From Euschistus heros (taxonomy: Eukaryota; Arthropoda; Insecta; Hemiptera; Pentatomidae): 64,000 nt of DNA. The notes below the pieces were generated by a model, which was given only the letters and a program-made list of their open reading frames with translations, made no database searches and was not told the DNA's origin. This document shows, piece by piece, positions 32,450 through 43,146 of this stretch. The first letter of the stretch is position 1, and the number at the start of each line of letters is the position of its first letter. The translations under genes were made by a program, and so were the position numbers. Location: NCBI GenBank assembly GCA_003667255.2, contig RCWM02000048.1, forward strand, positions 2,678,501 to 2,742,500, read 5' to 3'.

Positions 32450-33240
32450 AAAATCTGCTTTCGGCACTTGATTCAGTCCACCTTGCAGGCATCCGTCTTG
32501 CTACAGGAGCCTTCAGAACCAGTCCAGTAATTAGTTTATGCGTTGAAGCTGGCATAGCTCCTCTTGCCTTGAGAAGACACCAACTCGCCTGTGGATACAT
32601 TGGAAGGCTAAAAAATAATAACAACCCAGCATGGAAACCCATTTTTAAACCGAAGACTAGACGATTTCAAGAAAACCGTAGACTACCTGCTCCATTGGGT
32701 ATTAGGGCTGGTAGATATATAGCAGAAATTAGCTGCTTGCAACCAACAACTAATGAATTTGATTACCCACCTTGACTACAAAACTACCTGCAATAAATTT
32801 AACGCTTAAAAAATTCACTAAAAATACCATGACAGGACTTACGTATTTAGCAGAATATCAACAAATTAAGGAAAAATATAGTAATAGAAAACAATTTTAT
32901 ACAGATGGTTCTAAATTAAATAATAATGTTGGTTGTGCTTTCGTATTGGACTCCAGGGCTGCCAAGTATAAACTTCCTTCCCTGACCAGCAACTTCACTG
33001 CCGAATGTTATGCTATTTGCGCGGCACTTTATTATATCATGCAATGCGTGGAAGAAAACTTCGTAATATACACGGACTCCCTATCTGCTCTAAAAAAATA
33101 TCTATAGTAAAGACCATCTTGTAAGGAAATCACAAGTTTATGCATCAATAGTAAAATATCTGAATAAGAACACAGGGATTCCATCACACGTAGGGATTAA
33201 AAGTAACTAAGCAGCAGATCGGGCTGCCAAGGAAGCAGCA
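32450..33240 (+). pseudogene. I-type LINE ORF2 continuation with RNase H
   Basis: ALDSVHLAGIRLATGAFRTS and RRHQLACGYIGRLK match the LINE at 34265-39590. A stop near 32775 and a shift lead to RNase H: QFYTDGSKLNNNVGC, FTAECYAICAALYYIM, VIYTDSLSALKKYL and HVGIKSN, where a TAA breaks the next catalytic segment. The piece ends at about 33240. Confidence 0.75.
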
Positions 33241-33440
33241 TTGTCAGGCAGGTTTTTTTCCTGCTTCATTTTTTCAATTATTAAGTTTTTTTCTGCCTCT
33301 GTATTGGCTTTAACCAACACAGATTCTTTTCTCACAACTTACCTGTCTATACCTATTTTTAATTCAATTGGTTTGATTGCTGATTTAAATTATTATTTTA
33401 TTTCCTCTGGGTTATTAGACTGATTGCTTTTAATAAGTAA
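33241..33440 (-). pseudogene. Possible LINE Gag-like ORF1 fragment
   Basis: The minus frame reads KSAIKPIELKIGIDR, a stop, then VVRKESVLVKANTEAEKNLI, similar in layout to the Gag-like ORF1 domain of R1/Jockey LINEs (xPxxLKIGIxxVRxxRxGxVLVxxxT). Short and with stops, so only a suggestion. Confidence 0.35.
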
Positions 33441-34264
33441 TCTAAAAGAAAATATAACGAACCCCACAATGTGATGTGGCCGTGAGAAATCAGAAAAAAA
33501 TCACGTTCTTCAATTGATTTTCACTACTTGTATTTACAATCAAATAAATCAAATCGTACAAATATAAAAGGATAAACCGTTTTGTAGGTACCAATATCCA
33601 ACCAATAGGGGGAAATTACACTTAAATATTATTTTTCCCGGTTTTGTTTTTAAAAATATGTTGTAATCATTATGGTATACGCTATGGAAAAATTACATAT
33701 CCACGAGACTTGGGAAATTACCTTATATTACGGTAATTCTAAAACATTCCAAGGAGCCAGTTATAAAAATGATTTTATTTATCAGTCATTGTTTAATTTT
33801 ATTTACGATTTTTACAGTCAACTAATGTAAACTTATTGATTTTCAAAGTTGAATTTGAACAACTCAGCGATATAACAGTTTCCAAATTACATCATAGTAA
33901 ATATGATATGGGTACGTACTCTTTTTCATTATCAGCTCTTCTTTTCAGTTCTGGTTTTCTTCGTCTAGCAGATACGCGGAGATTCTTTTTGGAATTAGAA
34001 CTATTTATATAAAAATCTCTACGTCCAATAGATTGTTCTTCTTTGTTATGAAATACAATTTGTTCTGAACAGGAAATATTTTTAATTGTTATTGGATTTT
34101 CCGGAATATCTCTTACCTGGTTTCTGTACTATCGGATTGAATTCATATACCGACATGCTACCTAAATTTATATTAGGTACAAGGTAGTAAATTTACATAT
34201 ATATATTTATATATGTAAATTTATATATAATTACATAGGTTAGGTTGATTGTTTTTGGACACTC
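33441..34264. other. AT-rich stretch with one unassigned open segment
   Basis: Most of it shows nothing. On the minus strand about 34120-33890 there is an open frame of about 75 codons (VRDIPENPITIKNISCSEQI ... RRRKPELKRRADNEKEYVPI). Its acidic-basic end faintly resembles the C-terminal tail of the errantivirus-like pol, but it is not identifiable. An AT palindrome lies near 34193-34225. Confidence 0.4.
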
Positions 34265-34320
34265 AACTTCTACGGTCTTTAGTGTCCTGGTTCCTTAGTT
34301 TTCTGTTGTTTTTTTTTAAA

Positions 34321-36234
34321 TTATATTTTTTCGAAAAAATTATGTAGTTTAAAAAATGTGATTATTTTGTCAATATTGTATTTGTTATCTCCAAGCATTA
34401 CCGAGAGTCTTCTTTCCAGCCGTTCCTGCTCAAAAAAAGTTTCGTACAGCGGGCATTCCTCGAGAATATGTCTGATCGTTAGTTGACACTGGCAGTATAA
34501 ACATTTCGGTAAGCCTTCTCTCATTATAAGGTAGCTATGCGTAAGGCGAGTATGGCCAATCCTTAATCTTGTGATCACCACTTCTTCTCTTCTGTTTCTC
34601 CGATGTGATGTATGCCATTGTTTGATGCCACTTTTAATTATTTTTAATTTATTATCTGCCTGGGTTTCATGCCATAATCCTATCCAAGTATTCCTGGCTA
34701 AATACTTTAAAAAATTGCAAATGTCCGAAGGGGTATAGATTGTTTTGACGTCTAGCGAGGAAATGGCTGCTTGCTTGGCTGCTTCGTCCGCGGCTTCATT
34801 CCCTTTTATCCCCACATGGGATGGTATCCTGATAAGTACCAAGTTCTTTTGTGCATCTTTTAACATTGAGGCATATGCCTGTGCCTTTCTTATGACTGGA
34901 TCCTTGGTATATAGGTTAAGAAACGATATTATAGCAGAAAGAGAATCAGTAAATATGGCAAGATTTTTTTCTTCCAGGTGCATAGCATAATGTAATGCTG
35001 CTGTAACCGCCCAGCATTCCGCTGTAAAGTTACTGGTGATTGGTGGAAGTTTGTATTTCAAAATCGTAGTGTCCAAAACAACGAAACACCCAACATTGTT
35101 GTTTGATTTTGAGCCATCTGTAAATATGAATTTAAAGTTTTTGTATTTATCTTTAATTTTGTTAAATTCCGTTAAGTATATTATATCTGAGGTGCTATTT
35201 TTCGAATATTTTTTGAGAGTTAAATCTATTGTTGGAATTTTTAGAGTCCATGGTGGATATTTCAAATCATCGGTTGTAGGTTCGAGGTGTTGTATTTCTT
35301 TTATATATCTGCCGGCTCTGATTCCCAATGGCGCAGGCAGTCGTTGGTTTTCCAGAAATTTTCTGCACTTTGGTTGGAACACGGGTATCCAAGCTGGATT
35401 TCGGTTATTAAATTTTAGCCTACCAATATAACCGCAGGCAAGCTGGTGTCTACGAACAGCTAATGGTGCTTGCCCAGCTTCAACACAAATGCTACATACG
35501 GGACTAGTCCTGAATACACCTGTTGCGAGACGTAGACCAGCATGGTGAACCGAGTCAATTGCTGAAAGCTGGGTGAGCTTCGCTGAGGAGTAAATAAAAC
35601 TTCCATAGTCCAGTTTGGATCTTATCAGGCACGTGTAAACTTTAATCATGCTTGCCCTGTCAGCACCCCAAGAGCAGCCAGCAAGAACTTTAAGAACATT
35701 TATTCTCTTGAATGATTCTGCCTTTAACAACTTGATATGTTCTTTCCAGCTCAGTTTAGAATAAAAAACTAGGCCTAAAAATTTAGTATTTGGTACAAAG
35801 TTTAAGTTGATGCCTCTGTAAGTTAGTAATGGTGGAGGGGTTGGTGTTCTGCGTTTTGAAAATATAATACAATTCGTTTTTTTAGTTGAGAATGTCAGAC
35901 CTGATTGTGTAGACCAAATTTCTAAGTTTCTTAGGCAGTTTTGCAATATTCTTTGCATCCTCTCCCGGTCTCTAAACGATAGAAGCAATGCCAAATCATC
36001 AACAAACAGAAACGTTTTAATCGATTTGGGTATAATACTTGTAACTTTGTTTATGGCTATTACAAAAAGAACACAGCTTAGGACGCTTCCCTGTGGAATA
36101 CCCTTGTTCATATTTCTGATTGAAGAAAATTTGTTACCTATTCTGACTTGAAAAGTTCGATTTTGCAGAAAGTTTTCATTCAGACGGAGAAGACGACCCA
36201 TAAATCCCCATTCTCGCAGTAAATGCCGATGCAT
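34321..36234 (-). pseudogene. I-type LINE ORF2: RT palm to RNase H and C-terminus
   Basis: A 637-codon open frame. RT palm: NENFLQNRTFQVRIGNK, MNKGIPQGSVLSCVLFVIAI, TFLFVDDLALLLSF (catalytic FVDD), then the thumb (NFVPNTKFLGLVFYSKLSWK). RNase H: FIFTDGSKSNNNVGC, TAECWAVTAALHY, AIFTDSLSAIISF, HVGIKGNEAADEAAKQAA, with the acidic quartet present. The end has CLYCQCQLTIRHILEECP, the Zn-knuckle-like C-terminal motif of the clade. This C-terminal half could be functional, but it has lost motif A at its start. Confidence 0.85.
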
Positions 36235-36779
36235 TCTTCCTTCTCTGCAAAGCTACTCAGTATCTCGTATTCCATAGTTACAAGATGGTCATTTGTTGAG
36301 CGACCTCGCCGGAACCCACTCTGTGCGTTTGATAATAAATTGTTGGTCTCCATTATCCATGTGAGACGCTTGAAAACCAATTTTTCTAACAGTTTACATA
36401 CACAACTTGTTAGTGAAATGGGTCAATAATTTGATGGGAATAGTTTATTTTCATTGCTTTTTAAAATGGGAATTATAACTGCTCTTCTCCAGATCTCTGG
36501 AAATTCTCCAGTGCACCAAATACGGTTATACAGGGTTAGGAGAGCATTCAGTGTCTGTTTTGGAAGATTTTTAAGCATGTCATTATGTATGTCATCTATT
36601 CCTGGTGCAGTCGGTTTCAATTCATTTAAATTGGCTGTTAGTTCTTCCATAGTAAATGGAATGTTGTATGAATTATCAATGTTATTGTCGCTATAGTCCA
36701 AATTAACTTCATTTTCTTCTATCTGGTGGGCTTGGTGAGAATATATTTTTGAATAATAGTCTGCGAAATATTCGGCCAA
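36180..36779 (-). pseudogene. I-type LINE ORF2: RT fingers with a nonsense change and motif A deletion
   Basis: 36779 downward reads YYSKIYSHQAHQIEE, ELKPTAPGIDDIHNDMLKNL and WRRAVIIPILKSNENKLFPS. The SxYRPIS motif has TGA for CGA (36423-36425), a CpG-type transition. The next frame (36380-36180) gives CKLLEKLVFKRLTWI, NAQSGFRRGRSTNDHLVTME and ECIGIY. Compared with the sibling at 26600-27660, about 13 codons that carry FDIEKA and the first catalytic Asp are missing just after ECIGI. Confidence 0.8.
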
Positions 36780-36939
36780 AGTGTTTGGGTCTTGTGTAAA
36801 ATTTTCATTAATTAATAAACCTGGTTGATAATCTATTTGTTTCCCTGATATGCTTCGTATTTTTTTCCAGAATAGCCGCGGTGGAGTATTTGTTGAAATT
36901 GATTCTAAAAAAAGGTTCCAAGAATCTTTTTTTTTATTT

Positions 36940-37960
36940 TTAATTATTCTGAGAGCTATTGATCGTTTTTTTTTTTTTTTTTTTTTTATATTCTATTATA
37001 TTTTTTTGAGTAGGTTCTTTTTGGAATAATTTAAGGGCTTTTCTTCGGTTATTAATAGCTATTTTGCACTCGTTATCATACCAGGGGATGTTTCTATTGG
37101 CTTTTGTACTGTTTGAGGATCGTGGGATTGAGCTTTCTGCTGCAGCCAGGATCGATGATGTAATTTGATCATTTATTAATTCACTGCTACTTCCCTCAGA
37201 CATATCGGTTGCTGCTATCTGGATACTGCTTTTGAATTTCGGCCAGTCAGACTTTTCCGTAATCCACCTTGGATATCTTTCAACCAGAGTGTTATTATTT
37301 GCAAAATCAATGATCAAGGGGAAATGATCGCTGGAGTATTGATCCTCGCTGACTTGCCAGTTGAGGTGAGTATAAATGCTAGAAGTACACCAAGTCAGAT
37401 CTATGCAGGAGAATGAGTGATAGGTTGGGCTCAAGTATGTTGGCTGTCCTGTATTAAGAAGAATAGAATTAGAATTGTCAATGAGTTTTCTAATAGCAGT
37501 TCCTCTTGTAGAACTAGGCGAAGAACCCCAGGAAGTGTGATGGCCATTAACGTCGCTCGTAACGATATAAGGAGATGACAGGTTATTCAGAAGATTGATG
37601 AGATCCGTTTCAACAAAATTTTCGGGTGGTAAATATAAATTTAATAGATATACCGGGAAATTTAGGTAGAGTTTGGCAACAATAGCTTGCAAGGGAGTAT
37701 TGATAGTTAATATCTCAGACACGACCCTATTATGTACTGCAACCAACACGCCACCACACGCTCTATTTCCGTCTATGTAGTCGTTTCTGTAAATTGTGTA
37801 ATCTTTTAATTTAAATTGCTTATTTGGTAAAAGTTTACTTTCTTGTATACATATGGCTACAGGTTGATATTTGTTAATTATCAATTTTAGTTCTTCATAT
37901 TTATTCAAAAGCCGTTACAGTTCCACTGAATAATAGTTTGTGGTAGTGACATTAAATGAG
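36940..37960 (-). pseudogene. I-type LINE ORF2: APE endonuclease
   Basis: IIQWNCNG (about 37930-37910) is followed by a one-base shift and NKYEELKLIINKYQPVAICI. Catalytic blocks are ICIQESKLLP, IVTSDVNGHHTSWGSSP and QYSSDHFPLIIDF, in that order, as in APE-like LINE endonucleases. The frame ends in a Lys run from the T22 tract at 36966-36987, which breaks the link to the RT. It nicks the target DNA to prime reverse transcription. Confidence 0.8.
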
Positions 37961-37964
37961 AAAA

Positions 37965-39511
37965 AAAAAACAAAAAAAAAAAACAAAACATAAAGACGAA
38001 AGAGTAATAGAAAAATATAGAAAAAACTAAAACTGAAGTAGTAAATATTAACTAAAATATATGATGATGTTAATTTCCATTTTTTCTTTAGTCTTTGAAG
38101 TGCTTCTAGTTTTACTTCTGGTTCGTCTTTGTTTAACTTCTGTCCATTCGCCATGTTGATTTTGTGTAAAATCAGAGGCAATGATAGTATCAATAGGGGG
38201 AGGATCGTTAAGGGTTTGGGATATGGGGACCACCTCACCTGGTGGGGGGGGGGGATTTGTGCAGATGAGGTTGAAGGTAAGGAAGAGGGAGATGAAAAGG
38301 TGGGAGAGGAAGATGATGGAAAAGATGACGAGGTTGTAGAAGATGAAAAGGTTGTGGGATATGTAGATGGAGCAGGGGAAGGAGAGAGGGAAGGAGTGGG
38401 GGAAGGAGTGGGGGTTTCGGTCAATTTACTTACGACTGAAGCGCTGACCGGGACGCATTTAATAACATCAATGGGGTGCTTAAAAACAGTTAGCTTAGTA
38501 TTAATTTCTTCAGTTTGGACACTAACACTTTTTTTATTATTTTTAAAACATTAGAAAATGAAATATTTACTGAAATCGGGTGTAATGTCTCGTGTTTCTT
38601 TTTTGCTGCAAAATAAGTAATTTTTTCTGATTCTTGAATACTTTTAATTTCTTTTTCTTTTAAAAAAATAGGACATACTTTTGAAAAAGAGTCATTTTGA
38701 CCCATACAATTAACACATTTTACAGGGCCACTGCATTCCGTGCCCTCATGTTTAGTTTTGCCACAAAACCTACATAGCTCCTCTTTTTTACAAGCTGTTG
38801 TAACATGGCCGAATTTTAAACATGAATAACAACGAGTGGGATTTGGTGTAAATTGTTTAATTTCCACATTATAAAAACCTATTTTAATTTCTTTCGGCAA
38901 GTTGGGGTTGTTAAATGTAAAAAGATAATTGTGACTATTGAATTTTTCACCATTTTTAAAATATGTCATTCTTTTTACATCCGCTACGTTTTGTGGTTTT
39001 AATTCTTCTTTTATTTCATCTAAACTAACGCAGTCTAAAACAGGACACCACGCGAGGCCTAGACTTCTATTTAATTTGAAATGTGGTTCCACTTTGATTT
39101 TTAAATTATATAACATATTGCATTATAAAATTTTATCAGATTGAATTTTTGAAAAAGTTTCCATTAATAGTGTGCCATTTCTTAATTTTTTTTTATCATT
39201 TTTACCTCACCTACTAGAGAATTTATTCCTTTATAGATCAAAAAAGGAGAAACCTTTTTAAAATCCAAGACATTTTCCTTATCATCATTTTCCTCTCTAC
39301 TAATAATAAAAAATTTAACACATGATTGATTAGTGTCACTATTAGTTTCAGTAAGATTTTTAATTTTTTCTTTTTTCCTCTTGCGTTGACCTGAATCTCG
39401 TCCTCGCAAGAGGAAAAAATGGCAAATGAATATTAATAAGAAGAAAAACAATATAATAATAAAAGAAAATAAACGAGAGAGAAAAAAATAAAGAACAAAA
39501 GCGATATACAA
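37965..39511 (-). pseudogene. I-type LINE ORF1 (Gag-like with CCHC knuckles), frameshifted
   Basis: N-terminal part (39511-39182): CVKFFIISREENDDKENVLD and FLIYKGINSLVGEVKMIKK, the usual start domain of such proteins. After a break near 39180 the main frame (39116-38490) has PHFKLNRSLGLAWCPVLDCV, then knuckles CYSCLKFGHVTTAC, CRFCGKTKHEGTEC and CVNCMGQNDSFSKVC. A Pro/Ser/Thr-rich linker follows; the G11 run (38244-38254) shifts the frame to GEWTEVKQRRTRSKTRSTSK. Binds element RNA. Confidence 0.75.
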
Positions 39512-39590
39512 TAAATAAAGAAAAAAGTAAAAGTTCAGCTCTTATCTGAGTAGTTGTTGGAGTTAATCCTCGGCAGCTCCACAACACACG

Positions 39591-40740
39591 TCTTCACTCT
39601 ACCGGTTCTAAACACAAACTCTAATTACATAGGTATCTATCGGCTAGGTAACTTGTGGAATTTATTTGGAATGTTTATATTATTTGTCCCAAATACATTA
39701 CCGGTGAAAAGGGTCAGATAGTGTTAGACTTCCTGCAGTAAGTAAACAAAACGTTTTCTCTATTTGAAAATAAATAGACAATAACTCCTTTGTTGACTTT
39801 ATAAAAAGACGTATTTATCACAACTATAAGTTAACTATGCAGCTATTATCAATTCATTATTTTTCAAATTTTTGGTTCTTCAAACTTGTGTACAACACAT
39901 TATAGTAAAAGTTTTTTAAATATATTTTAATTACTATGGTTGACATTCAATTGGACCATCAAACGCTTCAAGTGAAAATAAAAATTTTCAAATTATTGTA
40001 GCTAGGTCTGTTTGTTCCTAATAATTAGTCAGTGAAAAGGGCCAATGTTTCCTATAGATACCGCAATAAAATAAGGATTGCATAAACAAATGTTTTTGTT
40101 TTTTTTTTTTTTTTTTTTTTATTTGGTAATAAATAGACAAATAAAATATTTAATAAATTTATCAAAATATATATTAAAACTTGAATTCAGCATTTGTCAA
40201 TTCGAAAAATTTATTTTAATTGCCTTGTTCTTACTTACTTTCTTACTTAAAATGAGAAATTGTTAATAGAATGAATCTAACGATACATAAAAAATAATAA
40301 TAACAAGAAAACAAAATCATACAATTTTTCTTTGGCTCTTCACAAAGCGAGGAATATCTATGTGAGAGACATTTCGGTAAGGAAGAGACCGTTTCAGCCG
40401 GTGACGCAATTCCATCCGGTTGTAAACAAAATTCGTATTTTTCACATTACGATCGTAATATGCATGCAATGATTAGTTGGAATGTGTCATTCGTTTCAGA
40501 AAACGTTTCTACTACTGGCTATAACCTCATATTTTTAAAAATATATATTTAACACATATTTTTACGTTCTATTTTCTTAATTATTAAATTTATAGAAAAA
40601 AAAAAACGCTTCGTAGCGTGAATTCTGTGTTTACCAAATACCCAAAGAATTTTACAGATTGAAAATTGGACATTCCGTTCTGGAGAAATTCGGGAAATAA
40701 ATTCTACTGTTTCCAACGCTTGACTGAAAGGGGTACATTT
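39591..40740. other. AT-rich stretch without a recognised gene
   Basis: Contains a T22 run (40099-40120) and short A-runs. No supported coding frame. 40560-40740 may belong to the DNA transposon that follows. Confidence 0.5.
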
Positions 40741-40774
40741 AGCCTTAAATTCCATCAGCTATTCGAAGTTCATT

Positions 40775-41167
40775 AAACAAGATCTTCCAATTTTACTGGA
40801 AGAGGTGCCGCTTGAAAAACGTATGGTGATGTGGTTCCAACAGGATGGATGTCCGGCTCACTATTCCATAAGAGCTAGGAACGTTATAAAACACATGTTT
40901 TCCAATAGATGCATTGGAAGGGGTCTGCATATTAATTGGTCAGCAAGATCTCCGGACTTAACAATTTTAGATTATTTCTTTTAGGGAAGATTGAAAGATC
41001 TCGTCTACACGAATAGACCGTCGACAGTAGAAGAAATGAGGGCAGAAATACAAAATGTGAATCTTTCCATTCAACCGGAAGAAATACAGCAAGCTCAGCG
41101 AGACTTCTGTTCTAGACTTTTGTTATGCATAAATGAAGAAGGCCGTCACTTTGAACAAATAAAATAG
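40775..41167 (+). pseudogene. IS630/Tc1/mariner-class transposase, C-terminal part
   Basis: The frame reads FQQDGCPAHYSIRARNVI (second catalytic Asp) and WSARSPDLTILDYFF (SPDLTxLDxF, third acidic residue region), then a TAG instead of the usual Trp, and GRLKDLVYTNRPSTVEEMRA to the TAG at 41165-41167. QQDGxPAH and RSPDLTPLDFFLW are hallmarks of a group of insect transposases in this superfamily. The DNA-binding half is missing upstream. Confidence 0.65.
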
Positions 41168-41609
41168 TATTTTTATGTAAATAAACAAATATTATTAACC
41201 CAATTGCATTTTCAAATAATGTAATATTTACTTAATTAATAAAATTCAATTTCCTTCAGAATCCATAATTAACTTGTCATCTAACAAACCAGGAGTTCCA
41301 GGGTTCCTTTCAAATAAGAGGATTAGGCTGTTATCGACGTAGGGGTGCATCTGATTGAAAAAGTAACCAATACAAAACAGTTTTAGAATTCGACTCACCA
41401 TCAGAATTCGTCATAAAAACTAGTCACCTATGGTGAAATTTCCAGTACTGGAGCCATTCCAGCAATACTAGAGAAATTCTGGAAGGGTTGAATATCTTCA
41501 AAAGGTAACTAATATGACGCAATATAAGATCCCTGATTATCGCATTGAAATTCCATAGACTCTGGGTTTTATTAGCCTGACACAACATTCGTGGGACACC
41601 CTGTGTATA
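41168..41609 (+). mobile_element. 3' flank of the same transposon, with a probable terminal repeat
   Basis: The non-coding stretch ends in GTGGGACACCCTGTGTA next to TATATA. AGGGTGTCCCAC-type ends with a TA target are common in insect Tc1/mariner-class elements. A matching left end was not found, so the boundary is tentative. Confidence 0.4.
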
Positions 41610-41623
41610 TATATATATATATA
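41610..41623. repeat. TA repeat at the left edge of the Gypsy insertion
   Basis: Short TA run. Its last four bases (TATA, 41620-41623) are the target duplication matching 47242-47245. Confidence 0.6.
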
Positions 41624-41806
41624 AGTCAAGGACCGAAGCAGGCTAGTATTAGCCTTAATCCTATCACTAGTCATAACAAACACTGTACCTGTATAAATAA
41701 AGCTGCCTCAGAGCAATAAATCAGTTATATTCTAACAGTCATACTGCGTTGTTCTTCACCCTTTTATTTCTTTTTTTTAAGTTATTTTTCGTCAGCTTAT
41801 TTAACT
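41624..41806 (+). repeat. 5' LTR of the intact Gypsy element
   Basis: 183 bp, identical by eye to 47059-47241. Contains TATAAATA (41692-41699) and AATAAA (41715-41720), which suit promoter and polyadenylation signals. Confidence 0.95.
41692..41699 (+). promoter_or_regulatory. TATA box in the 5' LTR
   Basis: TATAAATA, about 20 bases before the AATAAA at 41715. It probably starts the genomic transcript. Confidence 0.5.
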
Positions 41807-41823
41807 GGTGCCGAAACCCGGGA
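41806..41823 (+). promoter_or_regulatory. Primer-binding site of the intact Gypsy element
   Basis: TGGTGCCGAAACCCGGGA starts at the last base of the LTR, as in the element at 17821. The tRNA was not assigned. Confidence 0.75.
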
Positions 41824-41899
41824 AGACGAGGAGAGAGGACCAAAGGTAGGAAAATTTTTTCCTTTCTTTTTCCTTTTTGGTCAGGAGTAAGTGGTATTT

Positions 41900-43075
41900 A
41901 TGGAGAACATTTTGAAGCCAGCCGTGCTTCAAATCAACCCCGAACAAGAAATAGCACGTGAAACCATGGCAGAAGCACACGCCAACACCCTGGCCTGGCT
42001 GAAGGTGAGGACAGCTACGGCGCAGGATCTCAGGAAGGCGGTGTCAGACATCGAGCGGTTCACGGGAGAAATAGGCGAACTGAACCACTTCTTGAAGAGT
42101 ATAGACCGCGTGATGTCCAGAATTGATGTGAAAAGAGCCGAAGGACTCCTGGACGCGCACGACGCGGAATCCCTGAGGGCGGACTTAGTATGCCGCATAA
42201 GGAGGAACGTCTTGAACCACATCCAGGCGGATGAAGAGACGCCCTGGGACATCATCAAGGAGAGGTTAAAGAAGGCCTACGGAGGAGGGAGATGGACGCC
42301 GGAAGAGGATCTCTTCCAACTCTTCAGAGAGAGCAGGCATCCTCGGCAGAGCAGCGGGCGCTATGCAGGTGAGCTGCTCATGAAATTTAATAAAGTGACG
42401 GAGAAAATGAGGGAGACAGCGAGCGCCCAGGAGGTAGAAGCAAGGATGGCTTTTGTCGCAACCATCCTTAAGGTACAGCTGGCCCGAGAAACGGGGAAAA
42501 AGGATAACTTCCCCCGAGACAAGGGATTCGTGGAGTGCGCCCAGGAACTAATGGACATGGGTGCCCGCGAAGAAGAAAGCCGGCCGGAACGGGAGGAGGA
42601 AAGGAGCTGGACCGAGGTGGTGCATCGAAGACCTCGAGGCCCACCGTGGAGAAGCAGAGAGGCCGAAAGAAGAACCGATCAGCCAAGGAGAACCGATCAT
42701 AAGAAGCCGGGGCCAAGAAGATCTGGTAGTAAGAGGGAGGACCGGCGGTGCCACGGGTGTGGCAAGCCAGGGCATCTGGTCGCACAATGTCCCCGCACAA
42801 AGTGCTTTGAATGCGGGAACGAAGGCCACATTGCGAGGCAATGCCCCTACATGTTTAGACGGAAGGAACATCCACGAGGTGAGCCCATGGAGATCAACAG
42901 GGTCTGGAGGAGACAGAGGCCACGACCAGAGTCTCCGGGATCATCAGGGACATCCGAGGTGTCGGATACTGAGAGAGAGGACCCAGGACTAGGGAGCAGC
43001 GGAGACGAGGGAACTGGCAGACGGGAGCGGAGCGGCCGGAGGAGGGCGGCACAACCTGGACGGGTGGCGGCCTGA
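41900..43075 (+). CDS. gag: Gag with two zinc knuckles
   Basis: 391 codons from the first ATG (MENILKPAVLQINPEQEIAR); a GTG nine bases upstream is not needed. The capsid-like helical part runs to about residue 220 (FTGEIGELNHFLKSIDRVMS; PWDIIKERLKKAYGGGRWTP). A basic linker follows, then two CCHC knuckles: CHGCGKPGHLVAQC and CFECGNEGHIARQC (about residues 280-315). The acidic/Ser-rich tail ends with TGA at 43073-43075. The protein forms particles and packages RNA. The next codons after TGA stay open in the same frame into pol. Confidence 0.9.
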   Translation: MENILKPAVLQINPEQEIARETMAEAHANTLAWLKVRTATAQDLRKAVSDIERFTGEIGELNHFLKSIDRVMSRIDVKRAEGLLDAHDAESLRADLVCRIRRNVLNHIQADEETPWDIIKERLKKAYGGGRWTPEEDLFQLFRESRHPRQSSGRYAGELLMKFNKVTEKMRETASAQEVEARMAFVATILKVQLARETGKKDNFPRDKGFVECAQELMDMGAREEESRPEREEERSWTEVVHRRPRGPPWRSREAERRTDQPRRTDHKKPGPRRSGSKREDRRCHGCGKPGHLVAQCPRTKCFECGNEGHIARQCPYMFRRKEHPRGEPMEINRVWRRQRPRPESPGSSGTSEVSDTEREDPGLGSSGDEGTGRRERSGRRRAAQPGRVAA

Positions 43076-43146
43076 GGAGGGTGTCAGAGGAGAGGCGACC
43101 GCATCTTAGAGGTAAACAATGTGAGGGCGAGAAGCGGCGGTCTGCC
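43073..43146 (+). promoter_or_regulatory. Gag-pol junction with in-frame TGA, candidate readthrough site
   Basis: TGA (43073-43075) is followed in the same frame by GGA GGG TGT CAG and open codons to the protease. A possible stem pairs 43094-43102 with 43137-43146 (one bulged T), starting 18 bases after the stop. Gammaretroviruses use stop-codon readthrough with a downstream RNA fold to make Gag-Pol, with a G-rich GGAGGTCAG context. Here readthrough is an inference; a chance nonsense mutation is the alternative. Confidence 0.45.

Larger units (their letters stand above)
34265..39590 (-). mobile_element. I-type LINE, nearly full length, minus strand
   Basis: ORF1 with zinc knuckles, ORF2 with APE endonuclease, RT, RNase H and a terminal CCHC motif. 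The RNase H after the RT is typical of the I clade and its relatives. Breaks are few, and most sit in homopolymers (T22 at 36966-36987, G11 at 38244-38254). A deletion removes RT motif A. Confidence 0.85.

Noticed and set aside
32197..32451. Ile/Leu-rich ORFs on both strands
   Set aside because: Off-frame translations of an AT-rich Asn-codon repeat in the Gag tail.
43121..43123. GTG as the start codon of pol
   Set aside because: The frame is open back to the gag stop, and GTG is not an expected eukaryotic initiator here.
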